DNA of 64,000 nucleotides from assembly GCA_963580285.1 (NCBI GenBank), contig OY757010.1:223281234-223345233 (forward strand), read 5' to 3'. Below the pieces are notes generated by a model. The model was not told the DNA's origin. It was given only the letters and a program-made list of their open reading frames with translations, and did not search any database. A program made the position numbers and the translations under genes. The DNA comes from Lucinisca nassula (lineage: Eukaryota; Mollusca; Bivalvia; Lucinida; Lucinidae). Numbering within the stretch: position 1 is the first letter of the stretch; each line of letters starts with the position of its first letter. Shown in pieces: positions 21,661 through 33,859 of this stretch.

Positions 21661-22750
21661 CTGAAAATAATAATAGCAAGCAATGTTTTAACACAAAAAC
21701 AAACAATCCCTTGGCCAGTCTAAATATGTTCTATGAAAGGGTTATCCTTTGGAAGCATGGAATACACAGCAGAACTGAACAAGAAGGCCCACAGGGCCCT
21801 GGTTCGTTTACCTGTTTGTCAATGTCTCGAGTACTTTCTATTTTTAGCTCTGGTGGCCATCTTGTTCATCAGCAGAGTGATTTTACCTTATTTGGTAGGG
21901 AGTAACCTAGGCAACATTCCTGTGAAGTTTGAATCAAATTGGCTTTAGGGTTTAGGAGTTTACGTTTGAATCAAATTTACAATATTTTTCTATTTTCAGC
22001 TCCGGTGGCCATTTTGTTCATCGGAGCAGAATCGTTTTAGCCTTTTTGATAGATGGTCATCTAAGCAACATTACTTCGAAGTTTGAATGAAATTGGCCCA
22101 AGGGTACAGAAGGAATTGTCGTTTGAAGATTTTTTTTTTATTTTTAGCTCTTGCAGCCATCTTGTTCATTTGTGTGGAATGAGATTTAACTATTTTGGTA
22201 GGGAGTCACCTAGGCAAAATTCCGGTGAAGTTTTAAATCCAATTTGCCCAAGGGTTTAGAAGGAGTTCGCATTTGAAGCAAATTTACAATGTTTTTCTAT
22301 TTTTTTTAGCTCTTGTGACCATTTGTTAATCGTTTATGCTATTTTCCTAGAGGGTCATCTACACAACATGGTTCAAAAGTTAAAATAAAATAGGTCAAAT
22401 GTCAAGGAAAAAGGTCAAAGATCATTTTATGTATGACTAGAAAGCCCTTGTCGCAAGGAAACTACATGCCAAATATGAAGGCTGTATCTCAAATGCTTCA
22501 AAAGTTATGACAAAGTAGGTCAAAGGTCAAGGTCATGGGTCAAAAGTTTTGAATGGTTGAGAAAACCTTGTCACAAGGAACATACATGCCAAATATGAAG
22601 GCTCTATCTCATATGGTTCAAAAGTTATGATAAAGTAGGTCACAGGTCAAGGTCACAGGTCAAATCTTTATATGAGTAGGAAGCCCTTGTCACAAGGAAC
22701 CTATATGCCAAATATGAAGGCTCTATCTCAAACGGTTCAAAAGTTATGAC
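21661..22750. other. MRPS2 intron, dispersed repeats
   Basis: Imperfect repeats built on TTTTTAGCTCTGGTGGCCAT occur at about 21840, 21995, 22140 and 22310. They are followed by units of the ACATGCCAAATATGAAGGCT repeat (22440-22750). There is no coding signal on either strand. Confidence 0.5.
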
Positions 22751-25305
22751 AAATTAACCTACCGATCTACTTTTTGATTTGACATGACCCATATTCGTGC
22801 TTAACTGAGATATTGTCCAGATGATCATTCTGAGCAAGCATAATGATGATTTTACTAAAACTGTGGCCTCTTAGAGTGTTCAAAACGTTTTTCTATGATT
22901 TGACCTGCTGGCCTACTTTTTGACCCGACATGACCCATATTCAAACTTGACCCAGATATTGTCAAGATGATAATTCTAAGCAAGTTTAATGATGATCGGA
23001 CCAAAACTGGGACCTCTAGTGTGTTCACAAGGTTTTTCAACAATCTGACCTACTGACCTTCTTATTGACCAGACATGACCCATTTTCGAAATTAACCGAG
23101 ACATGGTCAAATGATCATTTTGAGCAAGTTTTTTGATGATCGGACCAAAACTGTGGCCTCAAGTGTGTTCAGAGGGTTTTTCTATGATTTGACCTACTGA
23201 CCTACTTTTTGACCAGACATGACCCGTATTCGAACTTGACTGAGATATTGTCAAGATGATCATTCGGGGCAAGTTCGAATATGATCAGACCAAAACTGTG
23301 GCCTCTAGTGTGTTCACAAGGTTTTTCTATGATTTGACCTATTGGTCTACTTTTTGACCCGACATGACCCATATTCAAATTTGACCCAGATATTGTCAAG
23401 ATGATAATTCTGAACAAGTTTGATGATGATCGGACCAAAACTGGGACCTCTAGTGTGTTCACAAGGTTTTTCAACAATCTGACCTACTGACCTTCTTATT
23501 GACCAGACATGACCCATATTCGAAATTACTGACCTACTTTATGACCCGACATGACCCGTATTCGAAATTGACCGAGATTTTGGCAAGATGGTCATTCTGG
23601 GCAAGTTTTATGATGATCGAACCCAAACTGTGGCCTCTAGTGTGTTCATAAGGTTTTTCTACGATTTTACCTACTGACCTACTTTTTGACCGACGTGACC
23701 CATATTTGAATTTGACTGAGATATTGTCAAGACTATCATTCTGAGCAAGTTTGATGATGATCGGACAAACCTGTGGCCTCTAGTGTGTTCACAAGGTTTT
23801 TCTATGATTTGACCTACTGACCTATTTTATGATCCGACATGACCGGTATTCGAACTTGACCGAGATATTGTCAAGATGATCATTCTGGGCAAGTTTTATG
23901 ATGATCGAACCTAAACTGTGGCCTCTAGTGTGTTCAGAAGGTTTTTCTCTGATTTGACCTACTGACATATTTTTTGACTCAACATGACCCATATTCGAAC
24001 ATGACTGAGATATTGTCAAGATGATCACTCTGGGCAAGTTTGATGATGATTGGACCAAAACTGTGGCCTCTAGTGTATTCACAAGCTTTTTCTATGATTT
24101 GACCTACCAACCTGTTGAACCTACATTGTGACCAGACATGACCCATATTCGAACGTGACCAAGATATTATCAAGATGCTCATTCTGAGCAAGTTTGATGA
24201 TGATTGGACCAGACCTGTGGCCTCAAGTGTGTTCAGAAGGTTTTCTATGATTGAACCTACTGACCTACTTTTTGACCCGACAACGCCCATATTCGACGGG
24301 CCTCCGTGGCCTAGAGGTTAAGAGCGCTGACTCTTGATCATTAGGTCTCTCACCGCTGTGGTTCGAGCCTCGCTGGGGTCACATGTGAGACGCCAAGTTC
24401 TGCAACGGAAGGTCAGGTGGTTTTCTCCGGGTACTCCGGTTTTCGCCCACCTCTGATTAACTATCGGCTCGATATGAGTGAAATAATCTTGAAAGGGCCG
24501 TAAAACCAAAACCAAAAAAAAAAAAAAAAAAAAACCCAAAAACGCCCATATTCGAAGTTGACAGATATTGTCAAGATGATCATTCTGGGCAAGTTTGATG
24601 ATGATCGGACCAAATCTGTGGCCTCTAGTGTGTTCACAAGGTTTTTCTCTGATTTGACAAATTGACCTCCTTTTTGACCCGACATGACTCATATTCGAAC
24701 TTGACCGAGATATTGTCAAGATAATCATTCTGAGCAAGTTTGATGATTATCGGACCAAAACTGTGGCCTCTAGTGTATTCACAAGGTTTTTCTATGATTT
24801 GACCTACTGACCTACTTTGTGGTCCGACATGTCCCATATTCGAACTTGTCCCAGATATTGTCAAGACGATCATTCTGAGCATGATTGATGACAATTGGAC
24901 CAAAACTGTGGCCCCTAGAGTGTTCACAAGGTTTTTCTATGATTTGACCTACTGACCTACTTTTTGACCCGGCATAACCCATATTCGAACTTGACCGAGT
25001 TATTGTCAAGATGATCATTCTGAGCAAGTTTGATGGCGATCGGCCCAAAGTTTTGGCCTCTAGAGTGTTCACAAGGTTTTTCTTTGATTTGACCTACTGA
25101 CCTACTTTTGGCCTGCCATGACCCATATTCGAACTTGACCGATATATTGTCATGATTATCATTCTGACCAAGTTTGATGATGATTGGCCCAAAACTGTTA
25201 CCTCTAGTGTGTTCACAAGAAAAGTTTACGGACGCAGGGACGCACGGACGGACAAAAAGTGATCCCAAAAGCTCACCTTGTCACTACGTGACAGGTGAGC
25301 TAAAA
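22750..25305. repeat. ~165-bp satellite array in the MRPS2 intron
   Basis: About 14 reversed copies of the 9285-element unit are seen, with blocks GACCCATATTCGAACTTGAC, GTGGCCTCTAGTGTGTTCAC and TTTTTCTATGATTTGACCTA. The right end is a GACAGGTGAGCTAAAAA terminus after AAAAGCTCACCTTGTC. Many short frames are array translations. A SINE interrupts the array at 24297. Confidence 0.8.
24297..24540 (+). mobile_element. tRNA-derived SINE with 15-bp target duplication
   Basis: The head reads GGGCCTCCGTGGCCTAGAGG with box A-like TGGCCTAGAGG and box B-like GGTTCGAGCCT. The body is about 150 bp, containing GTGGTTTTCTCCGGGTACTC, and the tail is A-rich. AACGCCCATATTCGA, part of the satellite unit, is duplicated exactly at 24282-24296 and 24541-24555. 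The insertion is therefore recent relative to the array. A reversed, diverged relative lies at 56290-56556. Confidence 0.92.
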
Positions 25306-25388
25306 ATATGGAGAGTGCATGTTTTCTGGGCCAGACTAGCTACTTTCGGCCAATTAGGCCTCATCAGTGACCCTCAAATATTTTTTTT

Positions 25389-25466
25389 TAGAAGCCTTCG
25401 TGGTGCAGTGGTTACGCTACTCGCCTTGTAAACCAGGGATCGCAGGATCGATCCCTGGCTTCTCCA
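25389..25466 (+). other. tRNA-Thr-like sequence, probably a pseudogene or SINE head
   Basis: AGAAGCC and GGCTTCT could form a 7-bp acceptor stem, and CTTGTAAACCAGGGATCGC resembles the anticodon arm of tRNA-Thr(UGU). However, the expected T arm is replaced by a CCAGGGATCG/CGATCCCTGG hairpin, and the box B is imperfect (GGATCGATCCC). I do not call a functional tRNA. Confidence 0.35.
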
Positions 25467-25479
25467 GACTTTCGGTAGA

Positions 25480-27240
25480 GGTCCACTAAATGAAGCTTAA
25501 TATCATATATCATAAGCCTGGGCCTTCTGGTTTCAGATAAAAAAATTCTTTAAGGTTTTCCCTATATAAGCCTATATAAAAGATGCAGGCCCTGTGTGTG
25601 TTGGGGGGGGGGGCATTTTTGGCCCCTAGGGTAGAATTTGAACAATCTTGGAAGAGGTCCACTAGATGAAGCAGCAAGCGTCATACCAAATATCCGTCCT
25701 TTTGGTTTCAGACAGGTATTCCCTATACTTGCCTACGAAAAACCTGGGACAGCGCCATTTTTGGCCCCAGGGCTATAATTGGAACAATATTGGTAGAGGT
25801 CCATCAGTTGAAACTTCATACAAAACATCAAAGACCTGGGCCTTCTGGTTTCAGACAAGAAGATTTTTGAAGGTTTTCCCAATATAAGCCTATGTAAAAC
25901 GAGTGGGTCATGGGGCGGGGACATTTTTGGCCCCAGGGCTATAATTTGAACAATCAGAATCTTGGTAAAGGTCCACTACATGAAGCTTCATACCAAATAT
26001 CAAAGACCTGAGCATTCTGGTTTCAGAAAAGAAGATTTTTGAAGGTTTTCCCAATATAAGCCTATGTAAAATCAGTGGGGCCCAACGCTGCGCTTTTTTG
26101 GCCAAAGGGTAATAATTTGAATAATTTTGGTATCTGTCCACAAGACGAAGCTTCATACCAAATATCAAAGACCTGGGCCTTCAGAAGACTTTCCCTATTA
26201 GAAGCCTATGTAAAACAAGTGGGCCCCGGCGTGGGGACATTTTTGGCCCCAGGGCTATAATTTGAACAATCCTGGTATCTGTCCACTAGAGGAAGCTTCA
26301 TACCAAATACCTGGGCCTTCTGGTTTCTTACAAGAGGATTTTCAAAGGATTTCCCTATATAAGCCTATGTAAAACAAATGGGGCAAAGCGCGTGGGCAAT
26401 TTTTGCCCCAGGGCTATAATTTGAAGAATCTTGGTAGAGGCCCACTAGACGAAGCTTCGTACCAAATATCAAAGACCTGGGCCTTCTAGTTTCAGACAAG
26501 AAGATTTTTAAAGGTTTTCCCCCATTATAAGTCTATGTAAAACCAGTGGTGCGGGGGCATTTTTGGCCCCAGGGCTATAATTTGAACAATCTTGATAGAG
26601 GTACACTAGACAAAGCTTCATACGAAATATCAAAGACCTGAGCTCTCTGGTATCAGACGAGAAGATTTTTAAAGGTTTTCCCTATATAAGCCTATGTAAA
26701 ACAAGTGGGCCCCTTAGCCGGGGCATATTTGGCCCCAGTGCTATAATTTGAACAATCTTGATAGAGGTCCACTAGACGAAGCTTCATACCAAATATCAAA
26801 GACCAGGGCCTTCTGGTTTTAGACAAGAAGATTATAAAGAGTTTCCCTATATAAGCCTATGTAAAACCAGTGGGCCCCGGCGCGGGGGCATTTTTGGCAC
26901 CAGGGCTATAAGTTGAACAATCTTGGTAGAGGTCCACTAGATGAAGCTTCATAACAAATACCTTGGCCTTCTGGTTTCAGACAAGAAGATTTTTAAAGGT
27001 TTATTCTTATTTTCTCCTTTTCATTGACACGGCAACCAGAGTTCTGCATAGAATGGAATTCTTTGAACAACTTTGAGAGAGGACCACCCACAGATCATTT
27101 CTGCCAAGTTTGGTCAAAATCTGTTCAGTGGTTTAGAAGGAGATGCCATTTATAGAAATTGTGGACGGACATCCGGACGTACGACGGACAAAGACCGATC
27201 ACAATAGTTCCCCTGAAGCCTTCGGCTCAGGTGAGCTAAA
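25480..27240. repeat. ~165-bp satellite array, sister of 12120-13450
   Basis: About nine units carry GGCCCCAGGGCTATAATTTG, GAAGCTTCATACCAAATATC and CCCTATATAAGCCTATGTAA. A 27000-27240 end segment leads to the terminus CTTCGGCTCAGGTGAGCTAA. It lies in the MRPS2 intron and shows the right end that is missing in the 12-kb array. Confidence 0.75.
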
Positions 27241-27399
27241 AAGTAGGTCAAGGTCACAAAATATTATGGTACAACTGGAAAGGTCTTGTGATAAGGTATA
27301 TACCTGTGAAATATGAAAGGTCTATCTATTACCATTCGAAAGTTATGCCCAATGTTAAGGTTTTTGTAGACAAATGGACAGACAGACTAAAAACTATAT

Positions 27400-27440
27400 T
27401 CCCCCCCCCCCTCGAATCTCGATTGGGGGGGGGGGGGGCA
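27400..27440. repeat. poly(C)/poly(G) foldback
   Basis: A run of about ten C and a run of about fifteen G flank TCGAATCTCGATT. The two runs can pair as a hairpin, or the G-run strand can form a G-quadruplex. Exact run length in an assembly is unreliable here. Confidence 0.6.
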
Positions 27441-27669
27441 TAAAAACTTGTGTGACAAGCTATGACTCTGATCAGCTAGTAAATCCACTAAGTCTGGCCA
27501 GAGCTTTTGCAATCATTTTCCTTTCAGTGTCATGGATGGCATTGACATTACATGCCAATTACCATGTGTTATTGACTATCCTGTATTGATCCGAGGTCAA
27601 GTGATACAAGGCTGAGGTCAAAAATCAATAATCATGTTTTCTAATTGTGTCAATTAGTAAAATTGTCAT

Positions 27670-27796
27670 TAATCAAGTAATTTCGTATTGGCCAAGTTAC
27701 ATGTCCTCGGTCAGCTGTATTGGCCTTGGCCTTCGGCCTCGGGCCAATACAGCAAACCTCGGACAGTAACTGGGCCAATACCAAATTACTTGATTA
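27670..27796. mobile_element. 127-bp palindromic MITE
   Basis: TAATCAAGTAATTT at the left mirrors AAATTACTTGATTA at the right. Inner arms GTATTGGCC/GGCCAATAC occur twice around a GGCCTTCGGCC centre. It is a foldback element with no ORF. Confidence 0.7.
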
Positions 27797-27989
27797 ACTA
27801 GAGAAAGCGACCAGTGGGTCACGTTTACCCCCGGCAAGTGCCACCCTCTGATATATCTTTCGAGCTTGTATGAAACATGAATGAAGAAGTCAAGAAGCTA
27901 TAAGAATCTATAATGTGCTTATAAAATCTAAACCAAACATAATCTTTCTAAATGGACCAAGGGAGTGAGAGCATCAAAGTTACTGAAGG

Positions 27990-28945
27990 GGTGGGGGCAT
28001 CAATGTTACTGAAGCAGCAGGGTGGGGTATGCATCAATGAAATCTTTGAACTGGTATGCAACATTGATGCAAGTATCAATTGAATTTGTCTTAGAGTTTA
28101 GAACATTATGTAACAGGCATCTATAAACTTTGTCATAAAACTTTAAACAAATGTAAACTTTCTAAGTTCATGACCCTGAAGTCTAGGTCACTGTAGGTGG
28201 GGAAGCGACATGCATCTCAAAATCTTTGGACTGGTATGCAACATTGATGCAAGTATCAACTGAATTTGTCTTAAGAGTTTAGAACATACATGCATCTATA
28301 AACTTTGTCATAAAACTTAAACCAAACATAAAATTTCTAAGTCTGTGACCTTGACCTCAAGGTCATTGTGGGGGTGGGACATGCATCAATGAAATCTTTA
28401 GACCAGTATGTAACTTCAGTGTAAGTATCAACTAAATTTATCAAAGGGTTCAAAAGATACAACCTCTTAGAAACTTTAACGCAAAACTTTAACCAAAATG
28501 TAAAATTTCTAAGTCTGTGACCTTGACCTCAAGGTCACTGTGGGTGGTGGGACATGCATCAATGAAATTTTTAGACCAGTATGTAACTTCAGTGTAAGTA
28601 TCAACTAAATTTATCAAAGAGTTCAAAAGATACAACCTCTTAGAAACTTTAACGCAAAACTTTAACCAAAATGTAAAATTTCTAAGTCTGTGACCTTGAC
28701 GTCAAGGTCACTGTGGGGGTGGGACATGCATCAATGAAATCTTTAGACCAGTATGTAACTTCAGTGTAAGTATCAACTAAATCTATCAAAGGGTTCAGAA
28801 GATACAATCTCTTAGAAACTTTATCGCAAAACTTTAACCAAAATGTTAACGGAAGGACGGACGGACAGACGGAAAAACGGACGGATGGACAAATGGCAGA
28901 ACGAAAACTATATACCCTCATAGCATACTTCGTATGCTGGGGGTA
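27990..28945. repeat. ~172-bp tandem repeats with GGACGG end
   Basis: About five units with GACATGCATCAATGAAATCT and TCTAAGTCTGTGACCTTGAC blocks are seen. The last three are nearly identical and run into an ACGGACGGACAGACGG-type run and a CATACTTCGTATG hairpin end. It is a non-coding element inside the MRPS2 intron. Confidence 0.7.
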
Positions 28946-29553
28946 TAATAACATTATATAACAAGATGTGTTGTCATATCAATTTTATGACATGACAATG
29001 TCTGCTAAATAACAGCTATATGATATGAACACAAAATGTAAGATTCTCTGTTTGTTATGTAGAGAAGAATCCTCTCAAGCAAACCAGTGAGGAAAAAAGA
29101 AGTTTGAAAGTCAAAATGTAGAGAATTATCCATCCAAAGATGAGACTTAACATGTCTAAGTACAAACTGAAATCTCAGAATTTCCTGACAACAACACACA
29201 CCATGATTAGCAAGAACTTTGTGAAAGTTTCAAAGTTCACCACAGCTTTTCCTGTGCCATGGTGCATTATGGGATCTTAACTTATTAGGTGTACATTTTT
29301 CCCCCTTTGTCATAACACTGCTTCTGCACTTGTGCTAACGAGGTAATTGTGCTCAGTCCATGCAAATATTGTCCTGAACCTACTATAGTGGTGGAATCTT
29401 AAAATGTTTACTGTAAATTACTACCTTTAATGCATTTTATACTGAATGGAATCTTCCACCTTAAATGTAGCAGGTGTTCATTTTGACATTAGGCATTCCA
29501 GTTGAGTTGTTTTTAGAAGGAATATCTTGCAAACAGTGAAGGTCCTGATGTGG

Positions 29554-29784
29554 GGCCAGTTGTTCAAAACCAACAATGTCATTAGTTAACGTATCGTTAA
29601 AACTTTGATCATTTAATATTGCAAATATGCTAATATTTTGCTGAACAAATTCGAGCAATATGCAAAAGCTGCTCATATTTGTTCAGGCAAAATACCAAAA
29701 TTTTAGATATTATACTTGCTAGAACAGTTAACAATATAATCACTAACGAGTTCGTTAAGCTAATGATGCTTTGAACAACTGGGC
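29554..29784. mobile_element. MITE with GCCCAGTTGTTCAAA termini
   Basis: The left end GGCCAGTTGTTCAAAAC and the right end TTTGAACAACTGGGC are inverted repeats. The inner flanks (ATTAGTTAACG and CACTAACGAGTTCGTTAAG) are also partly complementary. There is no ORF. Confidence 0.65.
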
Positions 29785-29799
29785 TCAGATGTCGTTTTC

Positions 29800-30780
29800 T
29801 GACCAGCCACTCATTTGGTTAACTGCATCTACACATTTTCAGAGTTGAGACTGCAATAATTTCCGAAAAATACACAATTTTGACTTCCCATACAAAAGTC
29901 TATGTGAATAAATTTGACCTTGGCACAAAATAGGTCAAGGATGATCTCAAATCCACAATGCTATTTAAAAAGTTTCATGACAATCGACCCTCTGCTTCGG
30001 GAGAAGAAGATTCTTAAAGGGTTTTTACCTTATATGGGCATGGTGACCATCTTGGTCATGCGACCAAACTCATTTTAATTAATTTTCATTTCCTTGTTTC
30101 TACGGGCGTTTATATGAAAGTTGGTAAAAAAATAAAGGCTTTGTACTTTATGAGGAAAATAAGTTTTAATTTTTCATGAATGACCTTTGGCTAAGATCAA
30201 ATAATGACCTTGAATACTCATGTAGTTTCATCCAATTATTTAGCAACCCGCATCTACCAATTTTCATATCTCAGGCTGCAATAGTTTCCAAAAATACAAA
30301 ATTTTGACTTTTTTACCATACAAAAGTATATGTGACCAGATTTGACCTTTGCATAAAACAGGTCATGTTCATCCGAGGGACATCATTTGAACAAATTATG
30401 ATGGGTCTGAGTCCTCATTGCTACATGCCAAGTTTCATGGCAATCAACCTACTGGTTCTGGAGAAGATTTTTGAAGGATTGTTTTACCTTATATGGGCAA
30501 GGCGGTCATCTTGAAAATTTAATTTTCATTTCCTTGTTCCTAAAGGCATTTACATGAAATTTAGTTACAAGTGGCTTCTGAGGAAAATAAGTTTGAATTT
30601 CTCATACCTGAATGACCTTGGGCCAAGGCCAAACAATGACCTTGACTTAAACTTTGAATACTGATGCAGTTTCATCCTCTCATTAAGCTAACTACAATCA
30701 CAGGCTGCAATAGTTTCCGAAAAATAAGCAGTATAGACTTTTTCCCATACAGAAGTCTATGTGACCAAAAATCTAACAGA
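29800..30780. repeat. Dispersed repeat, two and a half imperfect copies
   Basis: A unit of about 430 bp containing GCTGCAATAGTTTCCGAAAA-like sequence and CCCATACAAAAGTCTATGTG recurs at about 29850, 30270 and 30705. It is non-coding and lies in the MRPS2 intron. Confidence 0.55.
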
Positions 30781-30815
30781 ACAGAAGAACCTACATATGT
30801 ATGTATGTAATCAGA

Positions 30816-31105
30816 ATAGAAGTGAAGGCAATGATCAGGAGTCGATACAATTAACCCACAGCTCCCATCAGAGACACCAAGGGAAAGAAAACAAACATGA
30901 AATAACGAAACAGCACTAGCGGAAAGCCAAAAGGACAGTTACTTTCCCACAAAATGGCCAATTGGCTATCCAAAGCAAAATAATATAAGTGATACACACA
31001 CTCAAAGACAAGCCATAACAAAAATAAAACACGACAGAAGAACTGCCTTGGAATGGTCAGTGAAAAAAATTCCACTGGGGGCTTAAATCTATTTTACGCG
31101 GCCTG
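30816..31105 (-). repeat. Dispersed ~290-bp repeat, inverted copy of 4268-4545
   Basis: Blocks AACCCACAGCTCCCATCAGA, ACAAAATGGCCAATTGGCTA and CCACTGGGGGCTTAAATCTA match the reverse of the 4.3-kb copy. The ORFs on both strands are not conserved between copies, so it is non-coding. Confidence 0.7.
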
Positions 31106-31177
31106 GTGACATCTGGTGAAGCAAACTGATGACAATGGCAGAAATATTTTAGATGAATCCATACTCCATAAACATAC

Positions 31178-31267
31178 CTATAGCTTTCGGACTGGTTTCT
31201 GTGGCAAAGTTCTTCTCACTATTAGAAATACATCTCCTCTGGATAGTGGCCAGACCACTCCATACTC
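31178..31267 (-). CDS. MRPS2: MRPS2 probable upstream exon (presequence region)
   Basis: On the minus strand an acceptor, ATCATTTTAG, precedes a 90-bp open segment that closes at a consensus donor, ATAG|GTATGT. The phase that joins correctly to the exon ending at 21660 (a G completing GAA) is the one with no stop. It encodes 29 residues beginning VWSGLATIQRRCISNSEKNF. Its Arg/Ser content fits a mitochondrial targeting region, where MRPS2 is poorly conserved. The exon with the start codon should lie to the right and was not found. The splice sites and phase are seen; assignment to MRPS2 is inference. Confidence 0.65.
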   Translation of the reverse strand, partial: EYGVVWPLSRGDVFLIVRRTLPQKPVRKL

Positions 31268-31419
31268 CTAAAATGATAAAATGTACAAGATACAAAATTT
31301 TGTTAAGGGCAGATAACTCAAAAAGACCATTATAATGATCTGGTTTTTACTCTTATCAAGCTAAGTATATTTCACACCCACCTCTGAAGCTAAGTATATT
31401 TAAGAATTTCGTGAAAAAC

Positions 31420-32680
31420 AAGATGTGTTTGTGAAACACGAACATGTCCCTGGGCATGGTCTTTCTTTCAAACATGATCACAGTTCAAAGTCAAAGTCAC
31501 AGGTCAAGATTTTTGGTTTGAGTGGGAAGCCCTTGGCACAAGGATCTTACATTCCAAATATGCAGGCTCTTTCTTAAACCGTTTGAAAGTTATGAACAAT
31601 AATAATTTTTTTTTCTTTAAAGTAGGTCAATGTCACAGGTAAATGAATGCACCTGTGAAGTTTCATGAATATATTCCATACGGTTTAGGAGTTACGGCCC
31701 GGACACGGTTTATTATATGGTACTAAGTCAAGGGCAGATAATCAAAACAACAACTAGAAAAAGTGTCCATAGGACACGGATATCCCCGCCAAATGCCATT
31801 CATGAAACGGTTTAGTATATGGAACTTAATCAAGGGCAGATAATCCAAAAATGCAAGAGTTGTCCTCCTTGTTCATGACACATAGTCTCAGCGTGATGAA
31901 TGCACCTGTGAAGTTTCATGAATATATTCCATACAGTTTAGGAGTTTACGGTTTACTATATGGTACTAAGTCAAGGGCAGATAATCCAAAAACCAAAAAT
32001 GCAAGAGTTGTCTTCCTTGTTCATGACACATCGTCTCAGTGTGATGAATGCACCTGTGAAGCTTCATGAATATATTCCATACGGTTTAGGAGTTATGGCC
32101 CAGACACGGTTTACTATATGGTACTAAGTCAAGGGCAGATAATCCAAAAACCAAAAATGCAAGAGTCGTCTTCCTTGTTCATGACACATCGTCTCAGTGT
32201 GATGAATGCACCTGTGAAGTTTCATGAATATATTCCATACGGTTTAGGAGTTATGGCCCGTACACGATATCGGGACGGGCGAACGAACGGACAGACAAGG
32301 GTAAAACTTAATGCCCTTCCTCTATTGTCTGAATAGGCGGGTGCATAAAAATGCAAGAGTTATCTTCCTTGTTCATGACATATCGTCTCAGTGTGATGAA
32401 TGCACCTGTGAAGTTTCATGAATATATTCCATACTGTTTAGGAGTTATGGCCCGGACACGGTTTACTATATGGTACTAAGTCAAGGGCAGATAATCCAAA
32501 AACCAAAAATGCAAGAGTTGTCTTCCTTATTCATGACACATCGTCTCAGTGTGATGAATGCACCTGTGATGTTTCATGAATATATTCCATAAGGTTTAGG
32601 AGTTATGGCCCGGACACGATGTCGGGACAGACGAACGAACGGACAGGGGTAAAACTTACAACAGCGCACCCAGCAAGTTA
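31420..32680. repeat. ~158-bp tandem array
   Basis: AATGCAAGAGTTGTCTTCCT-type blocks recur at 31853, 32001, 32159, 32352 and 32510 with CACCTGTGAAGTTTCATGAA and GGTTTAGGAGTTATGGCC. Two end segments with ACGAACGGACAG follow at 32275 and 32625. The left edge starts with the AACAAGATGTGTTTGTGAAA repeat. Confidence 0.75.
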
Positions 32681-32952
32681 GCAATACGTCATGTCCCGTC
32701 GGTTCATTAAAGAGCAGATACGTCAAAAAACGCTGACACGCTACACCAGAATAGGTTTTACAAGTGACAAGAATGTCAAAGTGACCGTAATCAACACTTA
32801 ACATCACCATCCAATACCGGTTAACCCACAGGAGAGGGCGGAGCTAAGCGATTGTCAAAAATCTACTGCATGACGCCACAGGTCATGTAAAAAATTAATC
32901 ACCAATTAGCGTATATGATTTCAGTAGAGAATGTTCGCTGTGAGAGGCTTGG

Positions 32953-33016
32953 CAAGCAATGGAGACTCAGATCAGGCGCCACAGAACGCGGCGTCTGATC
33001 GGGGTCTACACTGTTT
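32953..33016. repeat. Palindromic repeat (TGATCAGACGCC family), copy 3
   Basis: GCGGCGTCTGATCGGGGTCT pairs with the upstream half containing AGATCAGGCGCC. The ends are degraded relative to the copies at 401 and 11921. Confidence 0.6.
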
Positions 33017-33445
33017 ACATAGAAAGTGGAATTTAGGGCTTGAACGAAAGTTTGGATCCCAGTCCGGGACTATTTCCCAGCCTACACTCGGTGGCAGTAG
33101 GGGACGCTTCCCCTTTCCGCTGGTCGCCTTTGTCGTCCGCTCGCGACTGCCGACGACTGTCCGGTCTGATTACATACATGTGCATACCTTTATCTATAAT
33201 GGTTGAGTTTAGTCCTTTGCATCTCGCCTTGATTTAGTGTTGCTACGTCCTAGCGCTTATCATACAACAGCTTGTTGAGAACTGATATATAATTACTATT
33301 GCCTAACATTTAAACCTCCATGAAAGAATTAACCCTTTGTTCCATATTTTGCTTTCACAAAACAACTTCTTTATACACAATGTATTTTTGACACGAATCC
33401 TTGTATTTCATCCTCCTTGTGCAATTCCTATGCGTACAGAAATGG

Positions 33446-33728
33446 TCGGCCCCCGCCCATCGGGGCTTGAAGATATAGATGGGCAGCATGAGGCTACCAC
33501 GCAGACTACATGAGTACTGGTAAAGCGCTTAGAGGATCTAAGCCTGCCCATACAAAGTGATGCGAGGCAGCCCGCCCATACTTATAAACCCTAATGGTTT
33601 CATTGGGTGACAGGGCTTGAAGGGTCATTTCATCTCAATGACGGGTAAAAGTCCCACAAAATTGGAAGCAACGTCTCCAAAATGACCTATACAGTGTTGA
33701 AGGGGACGTTTAACCTCAAATCAAACAA
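33446..33728 (+). mobile_element. ~300-bp SINE, copy 7, 10-bp target duplication
   Basis: It begins TCGGCCCCCGCCCATCGGGG and ends GACGTTTAACCTCAAATCAA. ACAGAAATGG is duplicated exactly at 33436-33445 and 33729-33738. Confidence 0.85.
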
Positions 33729-33859
33729 ACAGAAATGGGCACAACAGAAGGCTCAGTTATAAAGTGGCTTTAGTGTATATTTAACCCATAACAACCCCTA
33801 CTTTTGCAAACAGAGATGAGGTCCTACACTGTTTGCCATGCAGCTTGTGAATAATGTTA

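Noticed and set aside
21664..21706. Hydrophobic N-terminus of MRPS2
   Set aside because: It is intron read-through before a clear acceptor; the phase fits an upstream exon.
22855..25268. Many 60-140 residue minus-strand ORFs with similar peptides
   Set aside because: All are the same satellite unit translated; one crosses the SINE at 24297.
30851..31075. Hydrophobic 74-residue ORF (minus)
   Set aside because: Part of a dispersed repeat whose other copy at 4268 does not conserve the frame.
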